From positions 101,372 to 165,371 of the forward strand of contig NZ_MHXN01000031.1 of assembly GCF_001824475.1 (NCBI RefSeq): a stretch of DNA of 64,000 bases. Direction: 5' to 3'. Origin of the DNA: Phenylobacterium sp. RIFCSPHIGHO2_01_FULL_69_31. GTDB lineage: Bacteria > Pseudomonadota > Alphaproteobacteria > Caulobacterales > Caulobacteraceae. Both the position numbers and the translations under genes were made by a program. This document shows positions 19,406-27,043 of the stretch, piece after piece. Position 1 is the stretch's first letter. Each line of letters opens with the position of its first letter. The notes beneath the pieces were generated by a model. That model searched no databases. It saw only the letters and a list, made by a program, of their open reading frames with translations, and was not told where the DNA came from.

Positions 19406-19891
19406 TCAGTGGGGCCAGGTCTCGCTCAGGACCTTGGCGTCGCCGTTCCTGACCATCACCTCGAGCGCGGGTGTCGCCGGTCGCCCGGGCGCGAACAGCT
19501 CGTAGATCACCGCGCCGTCCGTCTGGCGGCTTTCGATGACGCGCACCGGCGGCGGGCCCTTCCAGGCCGTTTCCGCAGCGGTGCGTGCGGCGGCCGGGGC
19601 GGCGGCCCACGCGATGTCCCGCTGGACCTCGACGACAGTCCAGCCGTTCGGCGTCTCCAGCAGATCCAGCTCCATCTCCTGGCCGTCGGGGAGCACGCCC
19701 TCGACGTCGTAATAGCGCCGGCCGTCGCGGACCTTCAGCTGCGCCGCCTTGATGGTCAGGGCGGGCGCCGCCGCCTTGACCTGAGCCGTCACGTCCGCAG
19801 GAACGGCGCCTGGCGCCAAGGGCTGCGCCGAGCCAGCCGTCGCCGCGGAGAGCCCCGCGAGCATCGCGATCATCGCCGCACGAACCTGCAT
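19406..19891 (-). CDS. Secreted PepSY-like protein of unknown function
   Basis: This 161-aa protein has a signal peptide (MQVRAAMIAMLAGLSAATAGSAQ). The central VRDGRRYYDVEGVLPDGQEMELDLLE..GWTVVEVQRDI pattern resembles a PepSY-type beta-sheet domain, but this is only a shape match. I chose the ATG at 19891, preceded by GGGAGGTG, over a GTG/ATG further upstream because the signal peptide then begins at the start. A LacI-type palindrome lies 20 bases upstream. Confidence 0.6.
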   Translation of the reverse strand: MQVRAAMIAMLAGLSAATAGSAQPLAPGAVPADVTAQVKAAAPALTIKAAQLKVRDGRRYYDVEGVLPDGQEMELDLLETPNGWTVVEVQRDIAWAAAPAAARTAAETAWKGPPPVRVIESRQTDGAVIYELFAPGRPATPALEVMVRNGDAKVLSETWPH

Positions 19892-19910
19892 GCCAGCACC
19901 TCCCAGCTTG

Positions 19911-19928
19911 ATTGACACCGGTATCAAT
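19911..19928. promoter_or_regulatory. LacI-type operator-like palindrome
   Basis: ATTGACACCGGTATCAAT is an 18-bp near-palindrome (two mismatches) around an ACCGGT centre, the style of operator bound by LacI-family regulators. It lies 20 bp upstream of the PepSY-like gene and ~140 bp upstream of the ParA-like gene. No LacI gene is in the window. Confidence 0.4.
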
Positions 19929-20069
19929 GGCGGGGTGAGGGCGTATGTTCAAGCTGCGCAGCCCGGAGTTCAACAGGGAAGGGCGGTCGAGCGTCCACCC
20001 CAGGGCCATGGCTCAGCCGGGACACGAAAGCGCCCGACTCGCGGCCGACTGGTGCGCCGAGGAGCCCGG

Positions 20070-20774
20070 ATGCCAAACGTCGTCTTCATCAGTCCCAAGG
20101 GTGGCGCGGGAAAGACCACTGCGGCGGTCGTCCTGGCGCTCGGCCTGGCGGCGCGAGGCCGGCGCGTGGCCCTGATCGACTCCGATCCAAACAAGCCGCT
20201 GGTCAACTGGGGCGCCCTGCCGGGCCGCGTCTCGACCATCAGCATTCATCCGGCGCCGACGGTCTCTGATATTCGCGATGCGGCCCGGGAGGCGTCTCGG
20301 CGAAACCCTGACTGGGTGATCCTGGACACCGAAGGCACCGAGCGCGGAACGGCCGTGCTCGCGGCCTTGCGCTTCGACATCGCGCTGACGCCCCTGGCCG
20401 GGTCGCAGCTCGACCTGCGCGAGGCCATCAAGGCCGCCGAGATCGTCGGGGCCTTCGGACGCCGCGGCGGTCGCCCGATCGCGCATCGCGCCCTGCTGAC
20501 CCGCGTGCCCGCGGCAATCCGCCCGCGAATGCTGAAGAGCGTCGTGGCGCAGCTCCACGAAGCCGGGGTTCAGATCCTGCCCACGCCGCTCCTCGAGAAG
20601 GAGGCGTTTCGCGCCCTGTTCCACATCGGCGGCGGGTTCGACAGCCTTGAGCGCCACGGGGTGTGGGGCGCAGACGCCGCGCGACAGAATTCCGAGGCCT
20701 ACATCGCCGACGTGGAGGACCTCGTGCGCGACGCGGCCCGCCCAACGGCCAGCCGGGAAGCCCGGATCGTCTAG
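20070..20774 (+). CDS. ParA/MinD-family P-loop ATPase (orphan)
   Basis: This 234-aa protein begins MPNVVFISPKGGAGKTTAAV. The deviant Walker A KGGAGKTT (residues 10-17) and ALIDSDPNKPLVNW (Walker A' region) are classical, and DWVILDTEGTERG replaces the usual ILDTPP. The C-terminal part (LLEKEAFRALFHIGGG) resembles VirC1/ParA-like partition proteins of plasmids and integrative elements. No parB or parS site is adjacent, so it is an orphan that marks the start of the accessory patch. GAGGAG lies 5 bases ahead of the ATG. Confidence 0.85.
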   Translation: MPNVVFISPKGGAGKTTAAVVLALGLAARGRRVALIDSDPNKPLVNWGALPGRVSTISIHPAPTVSDIRDAAREASRRNPDWVILDTEGTERGTAVLAALRFDIALTPLAGSQLDLREAIKAAEIVGAFGRRGGRPIAHRALLTRVPAAIRPRMLKSVVAQLHEAGVQILPTPLLEKEAFRALFHIGGGFDSLERHGVWGADAARQNSEAYIADVEDLVRDAARPTASREARIV

Positions 20775-20800
20775 CGGTCACTGCGGGAAGGGCGAACCTG

Positions 20801-20834
20801 CGGAAAATCGGCGGGAGTCGCGAGGTACTGAGTC
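20801..20834. repeat. 34-bp imperfect direct repeat, left copy
   Basis: This copy matches 23107-23140 at 29 of 34 positions, the first 18 bases (CGGAAAATCGGCGGGAGT) being identical. The two copies bracket the toxin/immunity genes and the resolvase fragment. The following ~230 bases (to 21069) contain no gene I can support but do contain three GACTCCAA-type words. Confidence 0.5.
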
Positions 20835-21069
20835 GGCTGTCGCTGACTCCAAATGCCGCGATCCACGTCGCGGTCAGTCTGACTCCAAAAGGAGGCGGCA
20901 GACTCCAAGCCAGACGTCGCTGTTCGCAAATCTCGCGACTGGAAGTTTGAGGGCTTGTCCGGTCGCGGGCTCCAGGCCGTTTCAAGCGCCCGCTCGTGAC
21001 GCAAACGCCCGCGCCGCTCGGTCGCCGACTCAAATGTTCCTTCTTTGTTCTTGCCATCCAAGCGTGACT

Positions 21070-21894
21070 ATGAGACCTTACGGATGGCGGAGGTGCGGCC
21101 CGAGTGGCCAGCGTCCACGTCTCACTCATAGCGCCGACCGGGAGAGCACTTTGGCTGGAACTGGTTCGTACGCTCGTGGCGAGCAGTCGCGCAGCGTGCC
21201 TGACCCGCTTGCGGGTCCGTATGCGAAGATGGCCGCGCAGCAGAACGCTTACAATGCTCGGCAAGAAACGGAGCTGGCACAACGAAGGGGCGCCAAGGCC
21301 GGGGCCGTCTCAGAGCTCACGGGTGCGCGAGCGGCGGCGGCTCCGCTGGCGGACAGAATGTATCGTCCGCCAGCGGACGATGTCGCCGAGCTTCGGCGTC
21401 AACAGGTTGAGTTCAAGAAGACCGAGCGTGCGATCAGTCGCGATAACGCGTGGATGGCCATCCCGGCGTTGGCGCCAGCCGCGGCCGTTCTCGGGTTGGG
21501 AGCGGCGGGCATGATCGCCGCGCGCCTGGCTCCAGCCGCGATCCAGCGAGCGCCGCTGCAGTTGGTTCGGCGCGAGCCCTACCTGCGCGTGGGGGACAAC
21601 TGGGCGACGCGCGCCGGACGCCGGGCACATGCTGCCTTGAAAGAACAGGTCGCACAGAAGCCGGGGTGGAGGTCCGAGCCAGAGGCGCCCATGAGAGATG
21701 GCAGGGTTGTGAGACCTGACGTTCAAACCCCGCCTCGGGTGCGAGCCGCGGGAAGAGAGCCACAACCGTTCCAGATGGAACTCAAGCCGAACACACCTTC
21801 GGGTCGGCGAGCCGCAGAGAAGGCGGTGAAGAAATATGAGGGCACGGGCGTGAAGACCCGGCCGATCTTCTACGATCCGAAGCCATTCATATGA
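21070..21894 (+). CDS. Orphan polymorphic-toxin C-terminal module (restriction-endonuclease-fold-like)
   Basis: Up to 274 aa; the start is uncertain. Residues ~30-90 contain ADRESTLAGTGSYARG and VPDPLAGPYAKMAAQQNAYN, then a short hydrophobic stretch (AIPALAPAAAVLGLGAAGMIAARLAP). The last ~45 residues read PFQMELKPNTPSGRRAAEKA followed by KKYEGTGVKTRPIFYDP. The E-L-K-P-N-T-P-S-G core with a downstream basic helix and a terminal beta strand resembles restriction-endonuclease-fold nuclease toxins of polymorphic secretion systems. No signal peptide, RHS or PAAR region is present, so the delivery part is missing or encoded elsewhere. The stop overlaps the ATG of the next gene (ATGA), the normal layout of toxin and immunity genes. 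The function is inferred, not recognised with certainty. Confidence 0.6.
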   Translation: MRPYGWRRCGPSGQRPRLTHSADRESTLAGTGSYARGEQSRSVPDPLAGPYAKMAAQQNAYNARQETELAQRRGAKAGAVSELTGARAAAAPLADRMYRPPADDVAELRRQQVEFKKTERAISRDNAWMAIPALAPAAAVLGLGAAGMIAARLAPAAIQRAPLQLVRREPYLRVGDNWATRAGRRAHAALKEQVAQKPGWRSEPEAPMRDGRVVRPDVQTPPRVRAAGREPQPFQMELKPNTPSGRRAAEKAVKKYEGTGVKTRPIFYDPKPFI

Positions 21895-22469
21895 CCGGCC
21901 AGTCCTATACCAAGGCGTTGGATCGCGAGCTCCAGTCCTTCGGATTTGCGCGCGCCGGGAAGGACTGGACCCGCGTCCGCGGAGATACTTGGGACTGTGT
22001 CAGTCTCCAGAAGAGCCGGGTAGACGGCGGTGTGACGGTCAACCTGTATGCGAAGGACTTGGAAACCGAGAGGATCCTAAAGTCGATCGCATGCGACGCC
22101 GTGCTTGGGATCCGCTTGTTCGGCCCGCGCATCGGCGAGTTGATCGACGGACGCGATCGGTGGTGGAAGAATGATCCGAACGGCCCTGCCGAGGTCGCGG
22201 ACGCGGTTCGGGTCTACGGAATTCCGTGGTTCGATAGGATCCAGTCGCTCGAGGACCAAGCCTCGCATTGGTATTTTCGGAGCGCCACCGCGCAGCCCTG
22301 GAGAAAGCCGAATCTAACGGCTTTGGCGGTCACGCTCTATAGGCTTGCCGCGATCGATGAAGCCCTGGCCCTCTTCGAGGCGCCCGTGCCCAAGACTGCC
22401 AATCCCACGTTGGTCGCCGAAGGCAGGTGCGTGCAGCGCTGGCTGAGAGATCAAAAGAGAGCCGGATAG
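21891..22469 (+). CDS. DUF4304-like protein, candidate immunity protein
   Basis: This 192-aa protein starts MTGQSYTKALDRELQSFGF. The pattern F-A-R-A-G-K-DWTR..DTWDCVSLQKSRVDGGVTVNLYAK is that of the DUF4304 family, frequently found next to toxin genes. Base composition is less GC-rich than the surrounding core genes. Its ATG overlaps the toxin stop, so coupled translation in a toxin/immunity pair is the simplest reading. A stand-alone role cannot be excluded. Confidence 0.6.
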   Translation: MTGQSYTKALDRELQSFGFARAGKDWTRVRGDTWDCVSLQKSRVDGGVTVNLYAKDLETERILKSIACDAVLGIRLFGPRIGELIDGRDRWWKNDPNGPAEVADAVRVYGIPWFDRIQSLEDQASHWYFRSATAQPWRKPNLTALAVTLYRLAAIDEALALFEAPVPKTANPTLVAEGRCVQRWLRDQKRAG

Positions 22470-22479
22470 CTCGGGCCAC

Positions 22480-22644
22480 ATGGACTTGGTCCACCTTGGA
22501 CGACTTCCCCGCCTCAGCCCCGCACAGGTCGCCCACGCCAAACTCCTGGTCGAAGGCGGGGAAAGCCCCACCATGGTGGCCCGCTCGCTCAACGTTGCTC
22601 ACTCGACGCTCTACCGCGCGCTGCGGGCAAGTTCGGGCCTGTAG
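22480..22644 (+). pseudogene. C-terminal fragment of a serine resolvase/invertase
   Basis: A 54-codon frame encodes LGRLPRLSPAQVAHAKLLVE followed by GGESPTMVARSLNVAHSTLY and a short tail. This is the HTH_7 DNA-binding end of Tn3/Hin-type serine recombinases. The catalytic N-terminal domain (with the nucleophilic Ser) is absent upstream, where the frame is closed, so this is a remnant of a mobile element. It begins 10 bases after the immunity-candidate stop. Confidence 0.6.
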
Positions 22645-22913
22645 GGCGCGTAGACGGAGACAGCTAGGCTGAGACGCGCTTTCTATTCAGCCGGTCAGCC
22701 AGACTCCCGCGTTTGATTGCACGACAGAATTTCGGCCCCCTTGCGCTCGAGCGACCAGGGGAGGGGCCTTGTCGCAATTGAGACCACCCAGTGCCAACGC
22801 TCCACGCCTCCGCCCATGGGAGACCGAGCCGAGACGCGCACTCGGGGCCGAAGTCGAAGACCTAAAGCGGCCTCGTTGCGGACCTTTGAGCTGGCGTAGA
22901 TGCCGAAGCCACG

Positions 22914-23054
22914 ATGAAGCCCGAGCCACTCATTTTCGACGACGCGGCCGATGATGTGGCCGAGGCCGAAGCCATCTGCGCCGACGCTGGACCTATGCCG
23001 CCGCAGCGGCTGCGATCGGCGGCTACGTTTCTTAGCGTTGAGCCGGCGGATTGA
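22914..23054 (+). CDS. Possible 46-aa ORF, antitoxin-like N-terminus
   Basis: This frame starts MKPEPLIFDDAADDVAEAEA and ends ATFLSVEPAD. The acidic IFDDAADDVAEAEA segment is reminiscent of the N-terminus of small antitoxins such as those with EADAR-AEAD repeats, but the usual C-terminal part is not there and no toxin follows. It may be a truncated remnant or chance. Confidence 0.25.
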   Translation: MKPEPLIFDDAADDVAEAEAICADAGPMPPQRLRSAATFLSVEPAD

Positions 23055-23106
23055 GTCGCGAGGTTTGGAGTCAGTGTCGGGCCTGATCGGCGAACGAGAG
23101 GGCTTC

Positions 23107-23140
23107 CGGAAAATCGGCGGGAGTCTCGCGATATTGAGTC
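23107..23140. repeat. 34-bp imperfect direct repeat, right copy
   Basis: Right-hand partner of 20801-20834, with 18 identical leading bases and 29/34 overall. It lies 75 bases before the MAPEG gene end, i.e. at the boundary where ordinary genes resume. Confidence 0.5.
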
Positions 23141-23214
23141 AACGACAGGAGTCGGCGACGTCAGGTAGGAATATTGCGCCTAAGGAAGATTATGCGCAAT
23201 TAGGAGATGGGCTG

Positions 23215-23613
23215 CTATGGCGCCCAGACGATCGCCGTCATCACCATCGCCAGCCCCGCCGTCGCGAAGTTCCAGCTCAGCGTGCGGAGCCACGGGACGC
23301 CCATGGCGTAAAGCGGCAGGAAAAGTGATCTGCCCAGGACATAAACGACCGCCCCCGACACACTCAGCCAACCGCCGCTCCGGCCGAGCGCGTCCAGCAT
23401 CAGGACGGCGGCGGCGAAGACGGCGAAGGTTTCGAGGAAATTGCGCTGCGCGCGGTCGAGGCGCGCCGCTACGCCCTTGGGTCTCAGGTCCTCGTCCCGC
23501 GCCCCAACCGTATAGGCGTTGCCCACCTGCGCCTTGAAGCTGAACGAGCCTGCGGTCAGGTGGACCAACGCGAGGCCCATCGCCGCGTACAGACACCAGA
23601 ACTCGATCGACAT
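23215..23613 (-). CDS. MAPEG-family membrane protein
   Basis: This 132-aa inner-membrane protein has four hydrophobic helices. The sequence FKAQVGNAYTVGARDEDLRP followed by RAQRNFLETFAVFAAAVL is the MAPEG (glutathione/eicosanoid-type) signature, with the N-x-x-E motif in RAQRNFLET. Enzymatic function is unknown in bacteria; glutathione-dependent detoxification is often suspected. It lies at the left edge of the catabolic island. A weak relative of the island's 16-bp motif is present at 23701-23714, ~90 bp upstream. Confidence 0.8.
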   Translation of the reverse strand: MSIEFWCLYAAMGLALVHLTAGSFSFKAQVGNAYTVGARDEDLRPKGVAARLDRAQRNFLETFAVFAAAVLMLDALGRSGGWLSVSGAVVYVLGRSLFLPLYAMGVPWLRTLSWNFATAGLAMVMTAIVWAP

Positions 23614-23741
23614 GGCCGTCCTCTCTCCGTCCGGCGGAACGGCTTCACTATAGCTGATCGTGCGCGCGGAGGCCCCGGTCTGGCTTGCCGCTCATATGAC
23701 TTCGTTTACAAGACGGACTCGGGCGCGGCTGGAGCGGTTCC

Positions 23742-24950
23742 ATGTCTGTCTACATCTTCGACGCCGTGCGCACGCCGCGTGGCAAGGGTCGGCCTGACGG
23801 ATCCTTGGCGGGTGTCACACCGGCCCGACTGGTCGGTCAACTGGTCCAGGCCTTGGCCGAACGCAACGGCCGTGAATCCGTCGCGTCCGCGGCCCACCTG
23901 ACGCTCGGATGCGTCACGCAGGTGGGCGCTCAGGGCGGGCATGTGGCGCTCTCGGCCCGCATCCAGGCCGGCCTTCCGGATGAAGTCGCGGCGCTAACAA
24001 TCAATAATTTCTGCGTTTCGGGGTTGAGCGCAATTGCGGACGCCGCCCGCCGGGTCGCGTCGGGCCAAGCGGACCTGGCGCTGGCGGGCGGCGTGGAGAG
24101 CATGTCGCAGGCCCCCTTCCTGGCCGACGGCGCCGACTTCTACACGGACAAGGATCTGGCCGCGGCGATGGGTTGGGCGCCCGTGGGTCTTGCCGCGGAT
24201 CTGCTGGCGACCGTGGAGGAGATTTCGAGCCAGGAGTTGGACGCCGCCGTCCTGCGTTCGCACCGGCGGGCCGCGGCGGCCTGGGCGGAGGGCCGCTACG
24301 CGGGCCGCGTGATTCCGGTCACCGGTGCCGAAGGCGCGGTGGCGCTGGACCGTGACGAGAACATCCGGGACTTCGGCGACGGCGCCAGCCTGGCGCGCCT
24401 GGGCTCGGTTTTCGCCGCCGCGGGCGCCCAGGGCTACGACGAGATCCTGCTGTCCCATCGTCCGGGCCTGACGCGCCTGGAGCATCTGCACACCGTCGCC
24501 CACTGCCCGCCGATCGCCGACGGCGCCGCCCTGCTGCTGCTGGGAACGCTGGAGGCGGGGCAGGCCCTGGGTCTTAGCCCCCTCGCCCGGATCCGCGCGG
24601 TCGGGGAAACCGCAGGCGATCGGGTGCTTCAGCTCACCGCGGGTTTCAGCGCCATGCAGCGTGCGCTGGACCGCGCCGGGCTCCGGCTGAGCGACGTGGG
24701 CGCCGTCGAGTTCATGGAGGCCTTCGCCGCCGTCCCGGTGCTGTTCGAGCGCCGGTTCGAGCCCGATATGGACCGGGTCAATCCCAACGGCGGACACCTG
24801 GCCATGGGCCACCCCATGGGCGCGACCGGCGCGATCCTCACCACCACCCTGCTCGACGACATGGTCCAGCTCGATGCGGAGACCGGCCTGGTGGTGGCGA
24901 CCGGCGGCGTCGGGGTCGGCGCCGCCATGGTCCTGGAGCGGATGGGCTGA
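23742..24950 (+). CDS. Thiolase-family acyltransferase with altered second cysteine site
   Basis: This 402-aa thiolase-fold protein starts MSVYIFDAVRTPRGKGRPDG. The nucleophilic Cys is C91 (NNFCVSGLSAI) and both histidines of the C-terminal half are present (GGHLAMGHPMGATGA, H352 and H357). The segment that normally carries the second catalytic Cys (CxGxGxG) reads VATGGVGVGAAMVLE here, with no Cys. It may cleave beta-ketoacyl-CoA in the island's pathway or be a non-degradative thiolase. Convergent with the NTF2-fold gene that follows. Confidence 0.85.
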   Translation: MSVYIFDAVRTPRGKGRPDGSLAGVTPARLVGQLVQALAERNGRESVASAAHLTLGCVTQVGAQGGHVALSARIQAGLPDEVAALTINNFCVSGLSAIADAARRVASGQADLALAGGVESMSQAPFLADGADFYTDKDLAAAMGWAPVGLAADLLATVEEISSQELDAAVLRSHRRAAAAWAEGRYAGRVIPVTGAEGAVALDRDENIRDFGDGASLARLGSVFAAAGAQGYDEILLSHRPGLTRLEHLHTVAHCPPIADGAALLLLGTLEAGQALGLSPLARIRAVGETAGDRVLQLTAGFSAMQRALDRAGLRLSDVGAVEFMEAFAAVPVLFERRFEPDMDRVNPNGGHLAMGHPMGATGAILTTTLLDDMVQLDAETGLVVATGGVGVGAAMVLERMG

Positions 24951-24954
24951 AGCG

Positions 24955-25407
24955 CTACTTCTCGCCCAGCGCCTTCAGCAACTCCGCGCGGTCGTAGTAC
25001 TCGCGCCACTCCTGGACCTTGCCGTCGCGGATATCGAGCACGCCGACGACCGGCACCTCACCGGGCTTGCCGTTGTAGACGAAGCGGTCGACCCGCTCCA
25101 TGAACACCAGACCGTCGATGACGCCCATGTGCGAAACGTCGAGGACCACGCCGCCCGGCGCGCCTTTGCCGAGGGCCGCGATGCGCTGGTAGATCGCCTC
25201 GCGTCCCACCACGGGCTCGATCATCATCGAGCGCAGGACGCCTTTCTCGGCGAACAGATCGCCCACCTTGCGCCAGTCGGCGGCCTTCCACGCGGCGATC
25301 ATCTCCCGGGCGACGGCGATGCGGCTGGCGTCGGTATCCGCGGCCAATGCCGGCAGAGGCGCCGTCACGGCGAAGGCGAGCGCGGCCAGGCTGAGCAGGA
25401 TCTTCAT
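24955..25407 (-). CDS. Secreted NTF2-fold protein, limonene-epoxide-hydrolase-like
   Basis: This 150-aa protein has a Sec signal peptide (MKILLSLAALAFAVTAPLPALAA) and an NTF2-fold domain. The segments REMIAAWKAADWRKVGDLFA, MMIEPVVGREAIYQRIAAL and VSHMGVIDGLVFMERVDRFV resemble limonene-1,2-epoxide hydrolase and SnoaL-like enzymes. It is closely similar in pattern to the cytosolic paralogue at 28210-28626. Start chosen at the signal peptide. Divergent from the carotenoid oxygenase gene with one copy of the 16-bp motif between them. Confidence 0.75.
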   Translation of the reverse strand: MKILLSLAALAFAVTAPLPALAADTDASRIAVAREMIAAWKAADWRKVGDLFAEKGVLRSMMIEPVVGREAIYQRIAALGKGAPGGVVLDVSHMGVIDGLVFMERVDRFVYNGKPGEVPVVGVLDIRDGKVQEWREYYDRAELLKALGEK

Positions 25408-25465
25408 GCGTGTTTCCGTCCCTCGTTCCGGGCTGCCGACGCGATTGGTCCCGCGCGCCCATGTC

Positions 25466-25481
25466 ACTTGCACAACAAGAC
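25466..25481 (+). promoter_or_regulatory. Island 16-bp motif, copy 1
   Basis: ACTTGCACAACAAGAC matches the consensus ACTTGCATAACGATAC at 12 of 16 positions. It lies 65 bp upstream of the carotenoid oxygenase start, oriented toward it, in the divergent gap. Confidence 0.5.
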
Positions 25482-25546
25482 CATGTTGCTAGACTTGGTT
25501 CAAGAGCGCGCCGCGACGGGCGCGCCGACACGCTCGGAGAGCCGTT

Positions 25547-27025
25547 ATGAAGATGGAGCGACTGCCGCCGGTGCAGGTCTCGCTGCGGCCCAGCAACCAT
25601 CCGTACCTCAACGGCGCGTGGACGCCGCTGCATGAGGAGGTGGACGCCACGGACCTGGACGTGATCGAGGGCGCCATCCCGCGCGACATCGACGGTGTCT
25701 ATGTCCGCAACACCGAGAATCCCGTGCAGCAGCCGCTGGGCCGCCATCATCCGTTCGACGGCGACGGCATGGTGCACATGATCAGCTTCAAGGACGGCCG
25801 CGCCGACTATCGCAACCGCTTCGTCCGCACGCGCGGCTTCCAGGCCGAACAGGAAGCCGGCCAGGCCCTGTGGGGCGGGCTGATGGACGGCCCGGGCGTC
25901 TCGCTGCGGCCGGGCTTCGGCGCGCATGGCGGGCTGAAGGACTCATCGTCCACGGACGTGGTTGTCCACGGCGGCCGGATCGTCTCGACCTTCTACCAGT
26001 GTGGCGAGGCCTACTGGCTGGATCCGGAGACCCTGGAGCAGGGCGGCGTGGCCAGCTGGGGGCCGCTGGACGGCGTTTCGGCCCACACCAAGGTCGACGA
26101 GGCCACGGGCGAGCTCTTGTTCTTCAACTACTCCAAGCACGCGCCCTACATGCACTATGGCGTGGTCGACCGGCACGGGAAGCTGGCGCACTACGTGCCG
26201 GTCCCCCTGCCCGGCCCGCGCCTGCCGCACGACATGACGTTCACGGCCAACTACTCGATCCTCAACGACCTGCCGGTGTTCTGGGATGAAGAGCTTCTGA
26301 AGCGCGACATCCACGCCGTGCGGATGCACCCGGGCATCCCGTCTCGCTTCGCCATCATCCCGCGATATGGCCAGCCGTCGGAGGTCCGCTGGTTCGAGGC
26401 CGAGCCCACCTACATCCTGCACTTCCTCAACGCCTACGAGGACGGCGATGAGGTGGTCATGGACGGCTACTTCCAGGAGAACCCGACCCCGCGGCCGCTG
26501 CCCGACGCGCCCGATGGCTATGGGCACATGATGTCCTTCCTGGACGAGCACAGCTTTAAACCCAAGCTGCATCGCTGGCGGTTCAACCTGAAGACCGGCG
26601 AGACCCACGAGCGCCACTTGGACGACCGGATCCTCGAGTTCGGCATGTTCAACCAGCGCTATGCCGGCAAGCCTTACCGCTACGCCTATTCGACCACGTC
26701 GAAGCCCGGCTGGTTCCTGTTCACCGGGTTCGTGAAGCACGACCTGGAGACCGGCCAGTCGTGGGAGGTCACGCTGCCCGACAGCCGTTACGCCAGCGAG
26801 GCGCCCTTCGTGCCGCGCATCGACGCCAAGGACGAGGACGACGGTTATCTGGTCAGCTTCATCATCGACGAGACCAGCGGCACGTCTGAGTGCGTGCTGA
26901 TCGACTGCAAGCGCTTCGACGAGGGTCCGGTCGTCCGCATCGCCCTGCCCCACAAGATCTGCAGCGGCACGCACAGCGTCTGGGCGGACCGGACGTTCAT
27001 TCGCGACGGGTTCGTGGCGGCTTAA
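25547..27025 (+). CDS. Carotenoid/lignostilbene-type cleavage dioxygenase
   Basis: This 492-aa non-heme iron enzyme of the carotenoid cleavage oxygenase family would cleave a C=C bond of carotenoids, stilbenes or phenylpropenes with O2. The four iron-ligand histidines are visible: H180 (VSAHTKVDE), H228 (LPHDMTFT), H292 (YILHFLNAY) and H476 (SGTHSVW). The N-terminal IPRDIDGVYVRNTENP and HHPFDGDGMVHMISF blocks are typical. There is no signal peptide, so it is cytosolic. Neighbouring NTF2-fold and CoA-ligase genes suggest a stilbenoid or lignin-like aromatic substrate rather than carotenoids, but this is inference. It heads a probable operon with the SDR and SnoaL genes. Confidence 0.88.
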   Translation: MKMERLPPVQVSLRPSNHPYLNGAWTPLHEEVDATDLDVIEGAIPRDIDGVYVRNTENPVQQPLGRHHPFDGDGMVHMISFKDGRADYRNRFVRTRGFQAEQEAGQALWGGLMDGPGVSLRPGFGAHGGLKDSSSTDVVVHGGRIVSTFYQCGEAYWLDPETLEQGGVASWGPLDGVSAHTKVDEATGELLFFNYSKHAPYMHYGVVDRHGKLAHYVPVPLPGPRLPHDMTFTANYSILNDLPVFWDEELLKRDIHAVRMHPGIPSRFAIIPRYGQPSEVRWFEAEPTYILHFLNAYEDGDEVVMDGYFQENPTPRPLPDAPDGYGHMMSFLDEHSFKPKLHRWRFNLKTGETHERHLDDRILEFGMFNQRYAGKPYRYAYSTTSKPGWFLFTGFVKHDLETGQSWEVTLPDSRYASEAPFVPRIDAKDEDDGYLVSFIIDETSGTSECVLIDCKRFDEGPVVRIALPHKICSGTHSVWADRTFIRDGFVAA

Positions 27026-27043
27026 GACCAAAAGGCTCGAGGG

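Larger units (their letters stand above)
22645..23214. other. Intergenic stretch with no confident gene
   Basis: About 570 bases. Apart from a possible 46-codon frame (22914-23054) and the right copy of the 34-bp repeat (23107-23140), I see nothing supportable. It looks like decayed accessory DNA next to the resolvase fragment. Confidence 0.5.

Noticed and set aside
20647..21069. Upstream extension of the toxin frame into the ParA-like gene
   Set aside because: The extension overlaps the end of the ParA-like gene and has no secretion or pre-toxin domain; it is probably non-coding.
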